From: a bacterium | GTDB taxonomy: Bacteria; Joyebacterota; Joyebacteria; Joyebacterales; Joyebacteraceae | Direction of reading: 5' to 3' | Assembly (NCBI GenBank): GCA_029990205.1 | Contig: JAPEKQ010000009.1 | Location: forward strand, 31,743-95,742 | DNA length: 64,000 bases | Part shown: in pieces, positions 48,842-57,785 of the stretch | Layout: each line of letters opens with the position of its first letter | How positions within the stretch are numbered: the stretch's first letter is position 1 | Translations under genes and position numbers: made by a program | Notes under the pieces: model-generated | Told to the model about the DNA's origin: nothing | What the model saw: only the letters and a program-made list of their open reading frames with translations | Databases searched by the model: none

Positions 48842-51445
48842 CTAGTGGAAGAGGTCCCGCATAATCCCGACCTCGAAACTCCGGCCCGGCTGCGGGAATC
48901 CGCTCTCATCCTCGTACAGCACGTCAAACAGGTTCTCCACTCCGGCGAAGATATCGCCCCACCTCGTCTCGACGGTCGTCCGCAGCCCCATCAGCACGTA
49001 TGCCGGAAGGCTGCTCAGTTCGTCCTCCGCCCGCGGCCCGATGCGTGTGACGCGGGCCATGTACTCCGCGGGACCGTGCTTGTAGGTCAGAATGCCCGTA
49101 GCCGACGTCTTCGGGACCAGCGGCACGTCTGTGTCCGCCTCGACGTCCTTCGCCGAGGTCATCGCGAGACTGAGATCAAGGTTCAGGCTCGATGTCACCG
49201 GATGCCGCACGCTCACCTCCGCACCCCAGGCGTGGACCTTGCCGATGTTCTCGCACGGATCACCGCTCCCGGAGCTCACGATCATGTCGGTCACACGCTG
49301 GTCGAACAGGAGGACCGACAGACGCGATCCGCTCTGCGAGGCCTGCACGAACTCGGCTTCCAGCGAGACAGCGTGTTCCGGCTCCAGGTCGGGATTCCCG
49401 ATCGACGTGCTGTACCACTCCTTGAGAGTCGGGAACCGCGTCTTCGCGCCCGCAAGAAGGCGGGTGCCGAATCCGCCGGCGAAGCTGTGCGACCAGGCGA
49501 TCTGCGGATTGATGCTCGTGAGCGACCGGGCGCTCCCGGTCACCATGTCGGCGTTCGCGGCGAAGGTCAGCCTGTCGTTCATTCCGAGACGATACACGTC
49601 CTGCGCGAAGAGCGAACCGGTCGTCGCGTCGTAGCGCTCCCATTCCTCACCGACGTCGCCCTGCTGCTCCGCGACGTCCCCACGAAGGTTGAGCCCGCCG
49701 GAGATCCGGTGTTCTCCCAACCCCTGGTACTCCGCGTAGGCGATGGCGCCGATGGCGTGATTGGAGACGGTCGAGAGCCAACGACGCTGCGTCCGCTCCG
49801 GATCGCTGTACGACGCCAGCTGGTTGTCATTGGTCGTGTAGAAGAGCTTGCCCTCGACGAACAGCTGCGCATCCGGCCGCCAGTCGACACCCGCGATCGT
49901 GCGCGTCTCGCGCCACGCCGGGAAGCCCCAGTACCGCGGACGGGTTGAGGTCGTCTGCACAGGGGCATCGTGGCTCCCGTCGCTGACCTGGAACGACACC
50001 GACGCGCCGACCGTTTCGCTCAACCGTCCTGCCGCGCGGCCCCAGACCATCATATCCTCTGATGAAGAGAAGTCGCGGAGCTCGCCGTCCTCGAGCGACG
50101 TCGGCTCGTACGAACTCGGCAGCGTGAAGTCGGACCGTCCGTTCGCGGACACGCCGCCGCTGAGATGCGTGTTCCCGATGTAACCTCCGCCCCGGAGGTA
50201 CCCCGAGTAGCCGCCGTCACTGCCCGCAGAGAGGCTGTACCCGAGCCCCGTGCGACCGTGCCCCGTCGTATTGACCTCGACGACACCGCCGATGGCATTC
50301 GCGCCGTAAATGGTGGCAGCGGGCCCCTTGGTCACGCTGACCGTCCCCATGGCCCCCGCCAGCACCAGGCTCGAGTTCACGCTGCCGCTGTACGGATCGG
50401 AGAGCGGGACACCGTCTACGAGCACGACCATCTCGCGTTCTGACAGACCGCGTGAACCGATCTTCTCCTCGCCGCGCGAGTTCGTTCTCACGATCACCCC
50501 CGGCACCATCGAAAGGACCTGCGCCAGGTTGTCCGCGCCGGACGCTCCCATCTCGGCCCCGGACACCTCGAACACGGAGTACGGTCCGAGCAACCTGGTC
50601 CCGAAGACCGTGAGCTCGGGGAAGACGTATATGCTCTGACTCTTGGAGTTGCTCTGAGCGCTACCTCCGTCGTCCCCGTTTCGCGAATCACCGTCCGCCC
50701 ATGCGCCCGTCGTCCACGAGGCGGTGAGCAGAACGGCGAGCAGGAATGCGACAGCCGCCCGGCTCCCGCCGCCGCGAGCGTCGCCGTCACGAGAGGATCC
50801 GGATGATCGGTCTCCGGCGCCGTCGGTCCGCGGCGGAAGGACGCCGCGCGCGCGGGCCAGCGGGGCAAGCAGTATTCGGTCTACGAACATCACGGAGGTC
50901 ACCCCCAGGGCAATGTGCACCAGAATGAGAAATATGATCACGGCGATCGCCTGTGCCGGACTCACCGGCGTGTGACCGACGATCGCTCCGACTGTGAAGC
51001 TGAACACATCCTTCCCCGCGACCAGCCCCCACAAGACGAACGGATGAGCCAGGGACCAGAGGACCGCGAGGATGCCGGCCATGTACCGGGACGTCTGCGA
51101 TCCCGGCCTGAACGAACTCAGAACGAACTCGACGAGAGCGGCCTCGACAATGATCCCTATGGCGGCGAACGACGCGCCACCCAACCCCGAGACCGCCTTG
51201 ACGCCGGCTGCGACGAGACCGACGGCCAGTGATGACCCTCTCCTCGGCACGTTCGCGCGCGCTGTCAGGAGGATCACAACACCGAAGGCGCCAAGGACCG
51301 CCCCGCCGAACGGGACGTGCCATCCTTTAATGAGACCGCCGACGGTGATCTCGATGACCCCCCAGAGAGCTGCCATGAGACCGAGCGTCGTGATCTCACG
51401 GCTCCGGGAGCGCCGGGGCTGCCCGGCAACACGCGGCTCATCCAC
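48842..51445 (-). CDS. ECF S-component-like membrane domain fused to a TonB-dependent receptor
   Basis: 867 residues from a GTG behind CAGGAG. Residues 17-200 are hydrophobic with five or six membrane helices (ITTLGLMAALWGVIEITVGG) and resemble ECF-transporter S components for vitamins. After a flexible Gly/Ser/Asp linker, residues 229-250 form a signal-peptide-like segment ending AWA before DGD. Then comes a TonB receptor: plug at 285-385 (LAQVLSMVPGVIV, VLVDGVPLSDPYSG, TIYGANAIGGVVEV) and a 22-strand-type barrel ending IMRDLFH. No stop, ATG, GTG or TTG exists in the linker. Likely inner- and outer-membrane parts of one uptake route made as a single chain and cut. Substrate (vitamin or cofactor) is a guess. 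Confidence 0.82.
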   Translation of the reverse strand: MDEPRVAGQPRRSRSREITTLGLMAALWGVIEITVGGLIKGWHVPFGGAVLGAFGVVILLTARANVPRRGSSLAVGLVAAGVKAVSGLGGASFAAIGIIVEAALVEFVLSSFRPGSQTSRYMAGILAVLWSLAHPFVLWGLVAGKDVFSFTVGAIVGHTPVSPAQAIAVIIFLILVHIALGVTSVMFVDRILLAPLARARGVLPPRTDGAGDRSSGSSRDGDARGGGSRAAVAFLLAVLLTASWTTGAWADGDSRNGDDGGSAQSNSKSQSIYVFPELTVFGTRLLGPYSVFEVSGAEMGASGADNLAQVLSMVPGVIVRTNSRGEEKIGSRGLSEREMVVLVDGVPLSDPYSGSVNSSLVLAGAMGTVSVTKGPAATIYGANAIGGVVEVNTTGHGRTGLGYSLSAGSDGGYSGYLRGGGYIGNTHLSGGVSANGRSDFTLPSSYEPTSLEDGELRDFSSSEDMMVWGRAAGRLSETVGASVSFQVSDGSHDAPVQTTSTRPRYWGFPAWRETRTIAGVDWRPDAQLFVEGKLFYTTNDNQLASYSDPERTQRRWLSTVSNHAIGAIAYAEYQGLGEHRISGGLNLRGDVAEQQGDVGEEWERYDATTGSLFAQDVYRLGMNDRLTFAANADMVTGSARSLTSINPQIAWSHSFAGGFGTRLLAGAKTRFPTLKEWYSTSIGNPDLEPEHAVSLEAEFVQASQSGSRLSVLLFDQRVTDMIVSSGSGDPCENIGKVHAWGAEVSVRHPVTSSLNLDLSLAMTSAKDVEADTDVPLVPKTSATGILTYKHGPAEYMARVTRIGPRAEDELSSLPAYVLMGLRTTVETRWGDIFAGVENLFDVLYEDESGFPQPGRSFEVGIMRDLFH

Positions 51446-51623
51446 GTTCGTGCTCTCCTGATGAGGCGTCTGGCCATGCTCCATCGTCAACAGCATCCCC
51501 CATGGTCCTCGCGAGGTCGTTGTGAGAGGCCGGGGGACTGCCGCCGGTCGAGCGGGCTGCAGGGCCGCGGTCGGTTCATGGTACACCACACCCCCGGAGA
51601 GCGCAACGGCCACGCACGGCATC

Positions 51624-51652
51624 TTGACCCCCTGCCCCGGCTATGTTATACT
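51624..51652 (+). promoter_or_regulatory. Sigma-70-type promoter of the 51714-52577 gene
   Basis: TTGACC, 17-nt spacer, TATACT, about 55 nt before the ATG. Confidence 0.75.
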
Positions 51653-51713
51653 CATGAACAGCGTATTGCACAGTGGAATCATCGTACTCACTTCCGGACA
51701 GGAGGGAGATCTG

Positions 51714-52577
51714 ATGACAAGAGTGCTAGTCGTTCTGGCGGTTCTCATCGCGGCCACGCCCGCATTCGCGGCCAACTCACGCCTCGGCCACGAGGACGAC
51801 GTGACGGTCGATATCCAGGCAGCAGGCCCGCAGCTGTACGTGGCCGATGTCCTCATCTGTGTTGACATCAATGCGAACGCCGGTTTCTTCGATCCGAGCA
51901 CGCGCTACGCCGACGCATTCACCGCGGCGGGTGCGACGAGCTTCTCGTTCGCTTCGGTCGAGGTCGCCGATGGATCGATCGTCTTCCCACCCGACGTCAC
52001 GGCGGACAACTACTCGGTCGTCGTGCTTCTCACGAGTGAGAACTGGTGGTCAGCGCCGCAGAACATCGACCCGGCGGACGAAGCCGTGCTCGCGAGCTAC
52101 CTCGACACGGGCGGCAACCTGCTCGTCGTCGGACAGGACTACATGTACGGCGCACACCCGGAGATGGGATCGTGCAGCGGATTCCCGCGCGAGTATCTCG
52201 GGCTTGACTACTGCACGCAGGACATCATCTGGGCTCCGCTGACGGCGACCATCAGCGGCTCCGCGGGCAGTATGTTCGAGGGCGAGAGTTACTTCCTCGA
52301 CTCGACGACCGTCTTCCTGAGCAACGAGTTCTTCCCGGATGTCGCGACGCCGACCGACAACGCGGGCTACCTCTTCTACTACGACGAGGCCGCGACGGAC
52401 GGAGTCGCCATCTACCACGACTCGGGTGCTTTCAAGACCGTCTGGTGCGGTATCGAGCTCTCGGCGGCGACGGACATCGACTTCAACTACATCATCGACG
52501 TTCTCTACCAGTGGTTCCTGACCAGCACGCCGGTCGAGGATACGAGCTGGGGCAGCATCAAGGCCATGTACCGCTAG
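51714..52577 (+). CDS. Secreted protein with WGxIKxxYR tag
   Basis: 287 residues; ATG behind GGAGGGAGATCTG; signal peptide MTRVLVVLAVLIAATPAFA. The mature part looks like a flavodoxin/class-I glutamine amidotransferase-type alpha/beta fold (YVADVLICVDINANAGFFDP, NYSVVVLLTSENWWSAPQNI, LASYLDTGGNLLVVGQDYMY), as seen in bacterial exported ThuA-like or C25-like domains, but no catalytic triad was found. The end is TPVEDTSWGSIKAMYR. Function unknown. Confidence 0.8.
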   Translation: MTRVLVVLAVLIAATPAFAANSRLGHEDDVTVDIQAAGPQLYVADVLICVDINANAGFFDPSTRYADAFTAAGATSFSFASVEVADGSIVFPPDVTADNYSVVVLLTSENWWSAPQNIDPADEAVLASYLDTGGNLLVVGQDYMYGAHPEMGSCSGFPREYLGLDYCTQDIIWAPLTATISGSAGSMFEGESYFLDSTTVFLSNEFFPDVATPTDNAGYLFYYDEAATDGVAIYHDSGAFKTVWCGIELSAATDIDFNYIIDVLYQWFLTSTPVEDTSWGSIKAMYR

Positions 52578-52634
52578 CACGGACACCGTCCGGCGAGGCA
52601 CTCTGTCGGGCGTGGAACCGACGAATGACACGAG

Positions 52635-52662
52635 AGACGGGCGGGGTTCTCCCCGCCCGTCT
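52635..52662 (+). terminator. Terminator of the 51714-52577 gene
   Basis: AGACGGGCGGGG and CCCCGCCCGTCT form a perfect 12-bp stem with a 4-nt loop, followed by TT. Confidence 0.85.
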
Positions 52663-52692
52663 TTGCGTTCGGCCCGCACGGTCGGCTATACT
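52663..52692 (+). promoter_or_regulatory. Candidate promoter of the 52761-53593 operon
   Basis: TTGCGT, 18-nt spacer, TATACT directly after the preceding terminator and 69 nt before the ATG. Confidence 0.5.
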
Positions 52693-52760
52693 TCCTGCGC
52701 TGATGTGTGTCGAATGAGACAGGCGCACACGCCTGACCCGGACCCGACCATGGAGGAACG

Positions 52761-53174
52761 ATGCCCGACGAGCGAGCGAACGACAGCAGCGAGGTGCGGC
52801 CCGGCGACGCGGGTGACGAGAGCCAGCCGACCGCCGTCGTGCGAACCGTCGCCGGTGAACTCGAGGCCGAGGCCATCCGGACGGCTCTCGAGTCGGCGGG
52901 AATCCCTGTGCGGATCAAGATGGAATCCGTGGCGAAGCTCATCGCGGTGACGGTCGACGGACTCGGCAAGGTCGAGGTTCTCGTCCCCCCCGCCCGCCTG
53001 GACGAAGCGCGCGACATCCTTGCAACCGTCATCGACCAGGACGAGCTGGCGGAGGAAGCCCTCGCGTGCGGCGACGACGCAACAGCCCCGGAGGATGCTC
53101 CGGCAACAGCCCCGGAGGATGCTCCGGCAGCAACCCCGGAGGATGCTCCGGCAACAGCCCCGGAGGATGCATGA
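52761..53174 (+). CDS. DUF2007-like protein with repeat tail
   Basis: 137 residues. Residues 24-95 match the DUF2007 ferredoxin-like fold (TVAGELEAEAIRTALESAGI, KVEVLVPPARLDEARDILA), a putative signal-transducing module. The C-terminal 32 residues are four acidic repeats of the pattern ATAPEDAP made by a 24-bp DNA repeat. The stop overlaps the next start (ATGA), and the repeat itself supplies the ribosome binding site of the next gene. Confidence 0.75.
   Translation: MPDERANDSSEVRPGDAGDESQPTAVVRTVAGELEAEAIRTALESAGIPVRIKMESVAKLIAVTVDGLGKVEVLVPPARLDEARDILATVIDQDELAEEALACGDDATAPEDAPATAPEDAPAATPEDAPATAPEDA
53079..53174 (+). repeat. Four 24-bp tandem repeats inside the DUF2007-like gene
   Basis: Units of GCAACAGCCCCGGAGGATGC plus TCCG, four times, the last ending in ATGA. 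Each unit contains GGAGGATGC, so the final unit doubles as Shine-Dalgarno and start region of the thioesterase gene at 53171. Confidence 0.85.
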
Positions 53175-53593
53175 CGAAGCTCGATCTCTCCGATGACTCC
53201 ATGTGCTTCGCCTGCGGCAAGCAGAACCCCGACGGGCTTCATCTCGAGTTCACTGAGACTCCTGACGGTCTCAGCACGACGATCGCGTTCGATCAGAGGT
53301 TCCAGGGCTACCGCGACATCGTGCACGGAGGCCTTGTCAGCACCGTGCTCGACGAGGCGATGGTGACACTCCTCAACCGGACGGGCGTACTCGCCCTGAC
53401 GGCCGAACTCACGATCCGCTTCCTCTCCCCCGTTCGGGTCGGAGAGCCGATCACCTTCACGGCGCGCCTGGTGGAGTCCAGACGGAACGTTCACCGCGTC
53501 GAGGCCGTGGCGACGCGCGATGGAGAGACGGTCGCGAGAAGCGAAGCCAGGTTCATGTCGGTAGGGACCGTCGCTCCTCAGTCGGCATCCTGA
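53171..53593 (+). CDS. PaaI-family hotdog-fold thioesterase
   Basis: 140 residues. The hotdog helix motif HGGLVSTVLDEAMVTLLN and the strand ALTAELTIRFLSPVRVGEPI mark the PaaI/acyl-CoA thioesterase group, which hydrolyses acyl-CoA. The N-terminal SMCFACGKQNPDGLHLEF stretch is a common leader in this subfamily (two Cys, possible metal). Translated from an ATGA overlap with the upstream gene. Confidence 0.85.
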   Translation: MTKLDLSDDSMCFACGKQNPDGLHLEFTETPDGLSTTIAFDQRFQGYRDIVHGGLVSTVLDEAMVTLLNRTGVLALTAELTIRFLSPVRVGEPITFTARLVESRRNVHRVEAVATRDGETVARSEARFMSVGTVAPQSAS

Positions 53594-53698
53594 CGAGCAC
53601 CGACACCGGGGACAACGTGCGCCGTTCCTCCCGGTGTCCTAGCACCCCCCTGGCCGTGCCCCCCGAGCACACACGAGCCTGACGCTCCGGTCATTTCA

Positions 53699-53727
53699 TT
53701 GACTAATGCATGATAATGTGCAATAAT
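53699..53727 (+). promoter_or_regulatory. Promoter of the C25-like protein gene
   Basis: TTGACT, 17-nt spacer, AATAAT. The -10 overlaps an in-frame ATG at 53726, which rules that codon out and supports the GTG start at 53786. Confidence 0.7.
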
Positions 53728-53785
53728 GAGGGAAATACGTTCTTCACACCGAACGCCGTCACCGAACGACGGTGAGGAGGGATTC

Positions 53786-56700
53786 GTGCATCCAGCCCTG
53801 ACTCCGCGTCGACCGAACACGTCTATGCCTGCGGTTGCCGCACTCCTCGTGCTCGCTCTGCTCGCGTCGGTCGTCAGCGTCGCGAGTGCGTCGGACGTCC
53901 GGCGGCAGGTCTCGCAGGAGACCGCCATCGAGCTGATCGAGAGCTCGACCGATCGCGTCGTCGTACGCTTCTCGCCGGACCGCGAAGGTCTTGCGGAGAG
54001 TACCTACCTCCAGGTTCCGGACCACGGCAGCATCACGGCCGTCATCGAACCGCCGGGCGCCGCGCGGGTCTCGGAGCCGGGACTGATGCGCGGACTCCGG
54101 ATCGTCCAGGTCACGTTCGTTCCTGACGCCGGCGTGACCGAGGCTACGGTGACCCTCACCGCTTCGGGCGAGCCGGGCGTCAACGAAGCCACGCGCGCCC
54201 GCACACCGTACTCCCCCGTCTTCGAGAACGTCTACCGCAGCACGATCCTCAACTACCAGAGAGTCGGTCGCGTCGCGGACGAGTGCATCCCGGGAACAGC
54301 TCACGGCGACATGGGGCGACGCGATGAGATCGAGTTCGGGGCGCGCTACCTCGTGATCACGACGCCCTCGTTCGCTTCGATCGTGGACGACCTCGCCGAG
54401 TGGCGGCACCTCATGGGACTCCAGACGATGGTCGTCGACCTCAACACGACCGGGTACTCGGGAGAGTCGATCAAATCGTACATCCAGACGGCGTACGACA
54501 CATGGGCGGTACCGCCCGAGTACATCCTCCTTGTCGGCGATACGGAGGACATCCCCGCCTACGAGGACGGGACCGCGACCGATGACTACTACGCGCAGCT
54601 CGAAGGCGATGACCTGTTCATCGACACACTCCTCGGTCGGTTCACCGCGGACACGACGAGCGAGTGCGCGACGCTCGTGGCCAAGGCTCTCGGGTACGAG
54701 AGGACGCCGGTCACGAGTGATCCGAACTGGCCGGTGAGCGGAACGTTCACGGTCGCCGACGATTTCGACGGCGGCGACTGGATCTACTACCTGAACACCT
54801 GGTTCATCTACGACCTGATGGACGAGGCCGGATTCACCGAGATGGACACGCTGTTCGATCGGAACGACGTGTCCTCGAGCGAGGTCTACGCTTCGTGGAA
54901 CGCCGGTCGCGGGTTCGTCAACTTCCGCGGTCAGGCGTGGACCACGTGGCCCGGCGCGTTCGGGGTCAACCCGGGGAATCTCACGAACGGGTGGAAGCTC
55001 CCCATCGTCGTCTCCGCGACATGCGCGACCGGCATCTATCACAGCGACGGATTCATCTGCGAGAGCATCGTCCGCGCAGGGACCTCGACATACCCGCGGG
55101 GCGCGGTCGCCTTCATCGGAAGCAACACGGCCTATCCGGGCAGTGGACGCCTCGCGAGGCTCCGCGGCGCCGGCGACATGGCGTTCTTCGAGCAGGCCTT
55201 CGGAGAGAACGGCGGGGAACTCGGCGCAGCAGCTCTGGCCTCGAAGCTCGCCGTCTACGAGTTCGACGGCGACACCGTCGAGTACAAGGCATGGAACCTC
55301 CTCGGCGATCCGGCGATGCGCGTCTGGACGGGGCACCCCGAACCGCTCCAGGTGTTCCACGACGAGTACTTCCACGAGAGCCAGTCGGTGTTCGACGTGA
55401 CCGTCCTGTCCGGTGGTCAGGCGCTGGAGGGAGCGCTCGTGGCTTGCGTGAAGGCTGGGGACATCTACGCGTGGGGCACGACGGACGTGAACGGACAGAT
55501 TCTGTTCCCGCTGACGCCGTCCTCATCCGGAGCCTTCTCTGTCACGGTAACCGCGCGCAATCACCTTCCGTACGAAGGCAGCGCGACTGCGCTCGACAGC
55601 GGGTCCTTCATCGTCTACTCGGGCATGACACTCGATGACTCCGTTGGCGGCAACGGTGATGGCCTGTTGAGTCCCGGTGAGACCGCCGCCCTCATGGTCT
55701 CCCTTGAGAACTCGGGAGATGTCGGAGCCTCGTCGGTATCGGCCACACTGCGGAGCCTGTCGGCGGAGGCGGCGGTGACCGACAGCGTCTCATCGTTCGG
55801 CAGCATGCTCCCGAGCGAGATCGTGGCGGGGACGCCCCAGTACAGGATCGAGGCGCTTGCCTCCTGCCCCGTCGGCCAGCAGATCCCGCTCTCTCTGGTC
55901 ATCACCTCCGGCGACACGGTGCGTGCCGTCGCACCGCCGATCATACCGATCGCCTCGGGTGATCTGGAGATCATCGGTACCGTCGTCGACGATGCCGCCC
56001 CCGGCGGCAACGGAGGCGGCGACGCAAGCGCCGGCGAGGTGGTCGGGCTCGTTCTGTCCTTCGAGAACGTCGGTCTGTGCGACGTCGATGGCGTGACAGC
56101 CTCGCTCACGAGCGCGGACCCGTACGTCACCGTGACCTCGGGCGGAGCTCTGCTCGGAGACCTGGGCCCGGGCGGCATCGCATCGAACGCCATCACACCG
56201 TTCGTTCTCTCGGTGGCTCCCGGCGCGCCGGACGGCCACGACCTGACGCTGAACATCGAACTGGGCGGAACGGGGCACTCCTACGTCTACACCGAGACGC
56301 TCGTCCTCGAGCTCCCGGTCGCCGGACCGACATTGTCGCTCGCGACGGGGCCGGACACGTACGGGTACTACTGCTATGACGTCGGGGACTCGATCTACGC
56401 GGCCGCGCCGGAGTACGAGTGGTTCGACATCTCATCGCCGGGGCCGGGCCTGCTCATCGAGGACATCACGGACGCTGACGATGCGACGGTCGGGGTCAAC
56501 ATGCCCTTCAACTTCGTCTACTACGGGACCTCGTATCTCGTCGTCTCGGTCTGCTCGAACGGCTTCGTATCGATGGGCGTCGAGGACTACCGCTTCGGTT
56601 ACAACAGCGCCATCCCGCACACGGACGGCCCCGAGAACATGATCGCGCCGTTCTGGGAGGACCTCGACCCGTCGGCCTCCGGCGACATCTACCGCTGGTA

Positions 56701-57670
56701 CGATGCCGACAATCACCGGTTCATCATCCAGTTCGACGAGGTGCCGATCTGGAACACGAACGACTACCAGACCTTCCAGGTCATCCTGCTCGACGAGGAC
56801 CACCACCCGACGCCGTCGGGAGACGGCCAGATCCTCATCGTCTACGAGTCCGTCACCGCGCCAACCTCATGTACCGTAGGCATCGAGAGCTTCGACGAAA
56901 CCGACGGGATCCAGTACCTGTTCGATGGGACCTACGACGGACATGCGGCTCCGCTGACGAGTGGTTCCGCGCTGCTCTTCACGACGGACGTGCCGGTTGA
57001 ACCCGACGTCCCCTGGCTCGTGCTCGATAGCGTCACGGTCGACGATAGCGCGGGAGGAGACGGAAACGGGACGGCCGGACTCGGCGAGACGGTCGAGCTG
57101 ACGATCGAACTGGGCAACCAGGGCGACGCGAACGCGATGAATGTCACGGCGGCGCTCGTGTCCGGGTCCGCCGCCGCGACGATAGTGGACGGCACGACAA
57201 CGTATCCGAACATCGTCGTCGGCGGGAGTGCCGACAACAGCGCGGCGCTGACGGTCCAGATCGCCGAATCGCTGGCCGACACGGTGGCCACACTGTGGCT
57301 GGAGGTCGACTCCAACGGCGGCGGCTATCACGGCGTCGTCCGGTGCGAGCTCCACATCGACCTGAGCGGCACGGGAGTCGCCGACATCCCGCTGGCGTTC
57401 GGCCTGAGACCCTGCTACCCGAACCCGTTCCGCGGCGGCACGAGCATGCAGCTGGCGCTTCCCGCGCCGGCCGATGCGTCGGTCAGGATCTACTCTCCCG
57501 CCGGACGGCTCGTCCGCACACTCCACGACGGTCAGCTCCGAGCCGGCGCACACACGCTCACGTGGGACGGAAGGGACTCCACGGGACGGCGTGCCGCCAG
57601 CGGCATCTACTTCGTCCGGGCCGAGGCGGCGGGTCGCGAGGAGTCACGGAAGGTCGTGCTTCTCAGGTAG
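53786..57670 (+). CDS. Gingipain-like (C25) exported protein lacking the catalytic His, with FlgD/Por-like tail
   Basis: 1,294 residues, GTG behind GAGGAGGGATTC; signal peptide at about residues 15-37. Residues 195-530 form a C25 domain (ARYLVITTPSFASIVDDLAE, PPEYILLVGDTEDIPAYEDG). The Cys is in IVVSATCATG, but the expected Gly-His motif reads VNFRGQAWTTW, with Gln in place of His. Ig-like and CARDB-like beta modules follow, plus a jelly-roll-like part (residues about 860-1080). The tail (CYPNPFRGGTSMQLALP, VRIYSPAGRLVRTL, LTWDGRDSTGRRAASGIYFV) matches type IX-like sorting tails. Possibly an inactive protease used for binding or a peptidase with altered chemistry. Confidence 0.87.
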   Translation: MHPALTPRRPNTSMPAVAALLVLALLASVVSVASASDVRRQVSQETAIELIESSTDRVVVRFSPDREGLAESTYLQVPDHGSITAVIEPPGAARVSEPGLMRGLRIVQVTFVPDAGVTEATVTLTASGEPGVNEATRARTPYSPVFENVYRSTILNYQRVGRVADECIPGTAHGDMGRRDEIEFGARYLVITTPSFASIVDDLAEWRHLMGLQTMVVDLNTTGYSGESIKSYIQTAYDTWAVPPEYILLVGDTEDIPAYEDGTATDDYYAQLEGDDLFIDTLLGRFTADTTSECATLVAKALGYERTPVTSDPNWPVSGTFTVADDFDGGDWIYYLNTWFIYDLMDEAGFTEMDTLFDRNDVSSSEVYASWNAGRGFVNFRGQAWTTWPGAFGVNPGNLTNGWKLPIVVSATCATGIYHSDGFICESIVRAGTSTYPRGAVAFIGSNTAYPGSGRLARLRGAGDMAFFEQAFGENGGELGAAALASKLAVYEFDGDTVEYKAWNLLGDPAMRVWTGHPEPLQVFHDEYFHESQSVFDVTVLSGGQALEGALVACVKAGDIYAWGTTDVNGQILFPLTPSSSGAFSVTVTARNHLPYEGSATALDSGSFIVYSGMTLDDSVGGNGDGLLSPGETAALMVSLENSGDVGASSVSATLRSLSAEAAVTDSVSSFGSMLPSEIVAGTPQYRIEALASCPVGQQIPLSLVITSGDTVRAVAPPIIPIASGDLEIIGTVVDDAAPGGNGGGDASAGEVVGLVLSFENVGLCDVDGVTASLTSADPYVTVTSGGALLGDLGPGGIASNAITPFVLSVAPGAPDGHDLTLNIELGGTGHSYVYTETLVLELPVAGPTLSLATGPDTYGYYCYDVGDSIYAAAPEYEWFDISSPGPGLLIEDITDADDATVGVNMPFNFVYYGTSYLVVSVCSNGFVSMGVEDYRFGYNSAIPHTDGPENMIAPFWEDLDPSASGDIYRWYDADNHRFIIQFDEVPIWNTNDYQTFQVILLDEDHHPTPSGDGQILIVYESVTAPTSCTVGIESFDETDGIQYLFDGTYDGHAAPLTSGSALLFTTDVPVEPDVPWLVLDSVTVDDSAGGDGNGTAGLGETVELTIELGNQGDANAMNVTAALVSGSAAATIVDGTTTYPNIVVGGSADNSAALTVQIAESLADTVATLWLEVDSNGGGYHGVVRCELHIDLSGTGVADIPLAFGLRPCYPNPFRGGTSMQLALPAPADASVRIYSPAGRLVRTLHDGQLRAGAHTLTWDGRDSTGRRAASGIYFVRAEAAGREESRKVVLLR

Positions 57671-57718
57671 TCCCCGCTGGAGCGCCGGCGGTTGCGACGC
57701 GACACCGACGACACGAAG

Positions 57719-57749
57719 ACGGGGCCCCGTGCATGGCACGGGGCCCCGT
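57719..57749. terminator. Bidirectional terminator between convergent genes
   Basis: A perfect 14-bp stem, ACGGGGCCCCGTGC with GCACGGGGCCCCGT, and a 3-nt loop, followed by TCACTTGTG on the plus strand and CTTCGTGTC on the minus strand. Confidence 0.8.
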
Positions 57750-57785
57750 TCACTTGTGATTCGGATGGTGCGTGGTACGTCCCGA

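Noticed and set aside
53726-53785. ATG at 53726 as start of the C25-like gene
   Set aside because: It lies in the -10 of a good promoter; the GTG at 53786 has a strong ribosome binding site.
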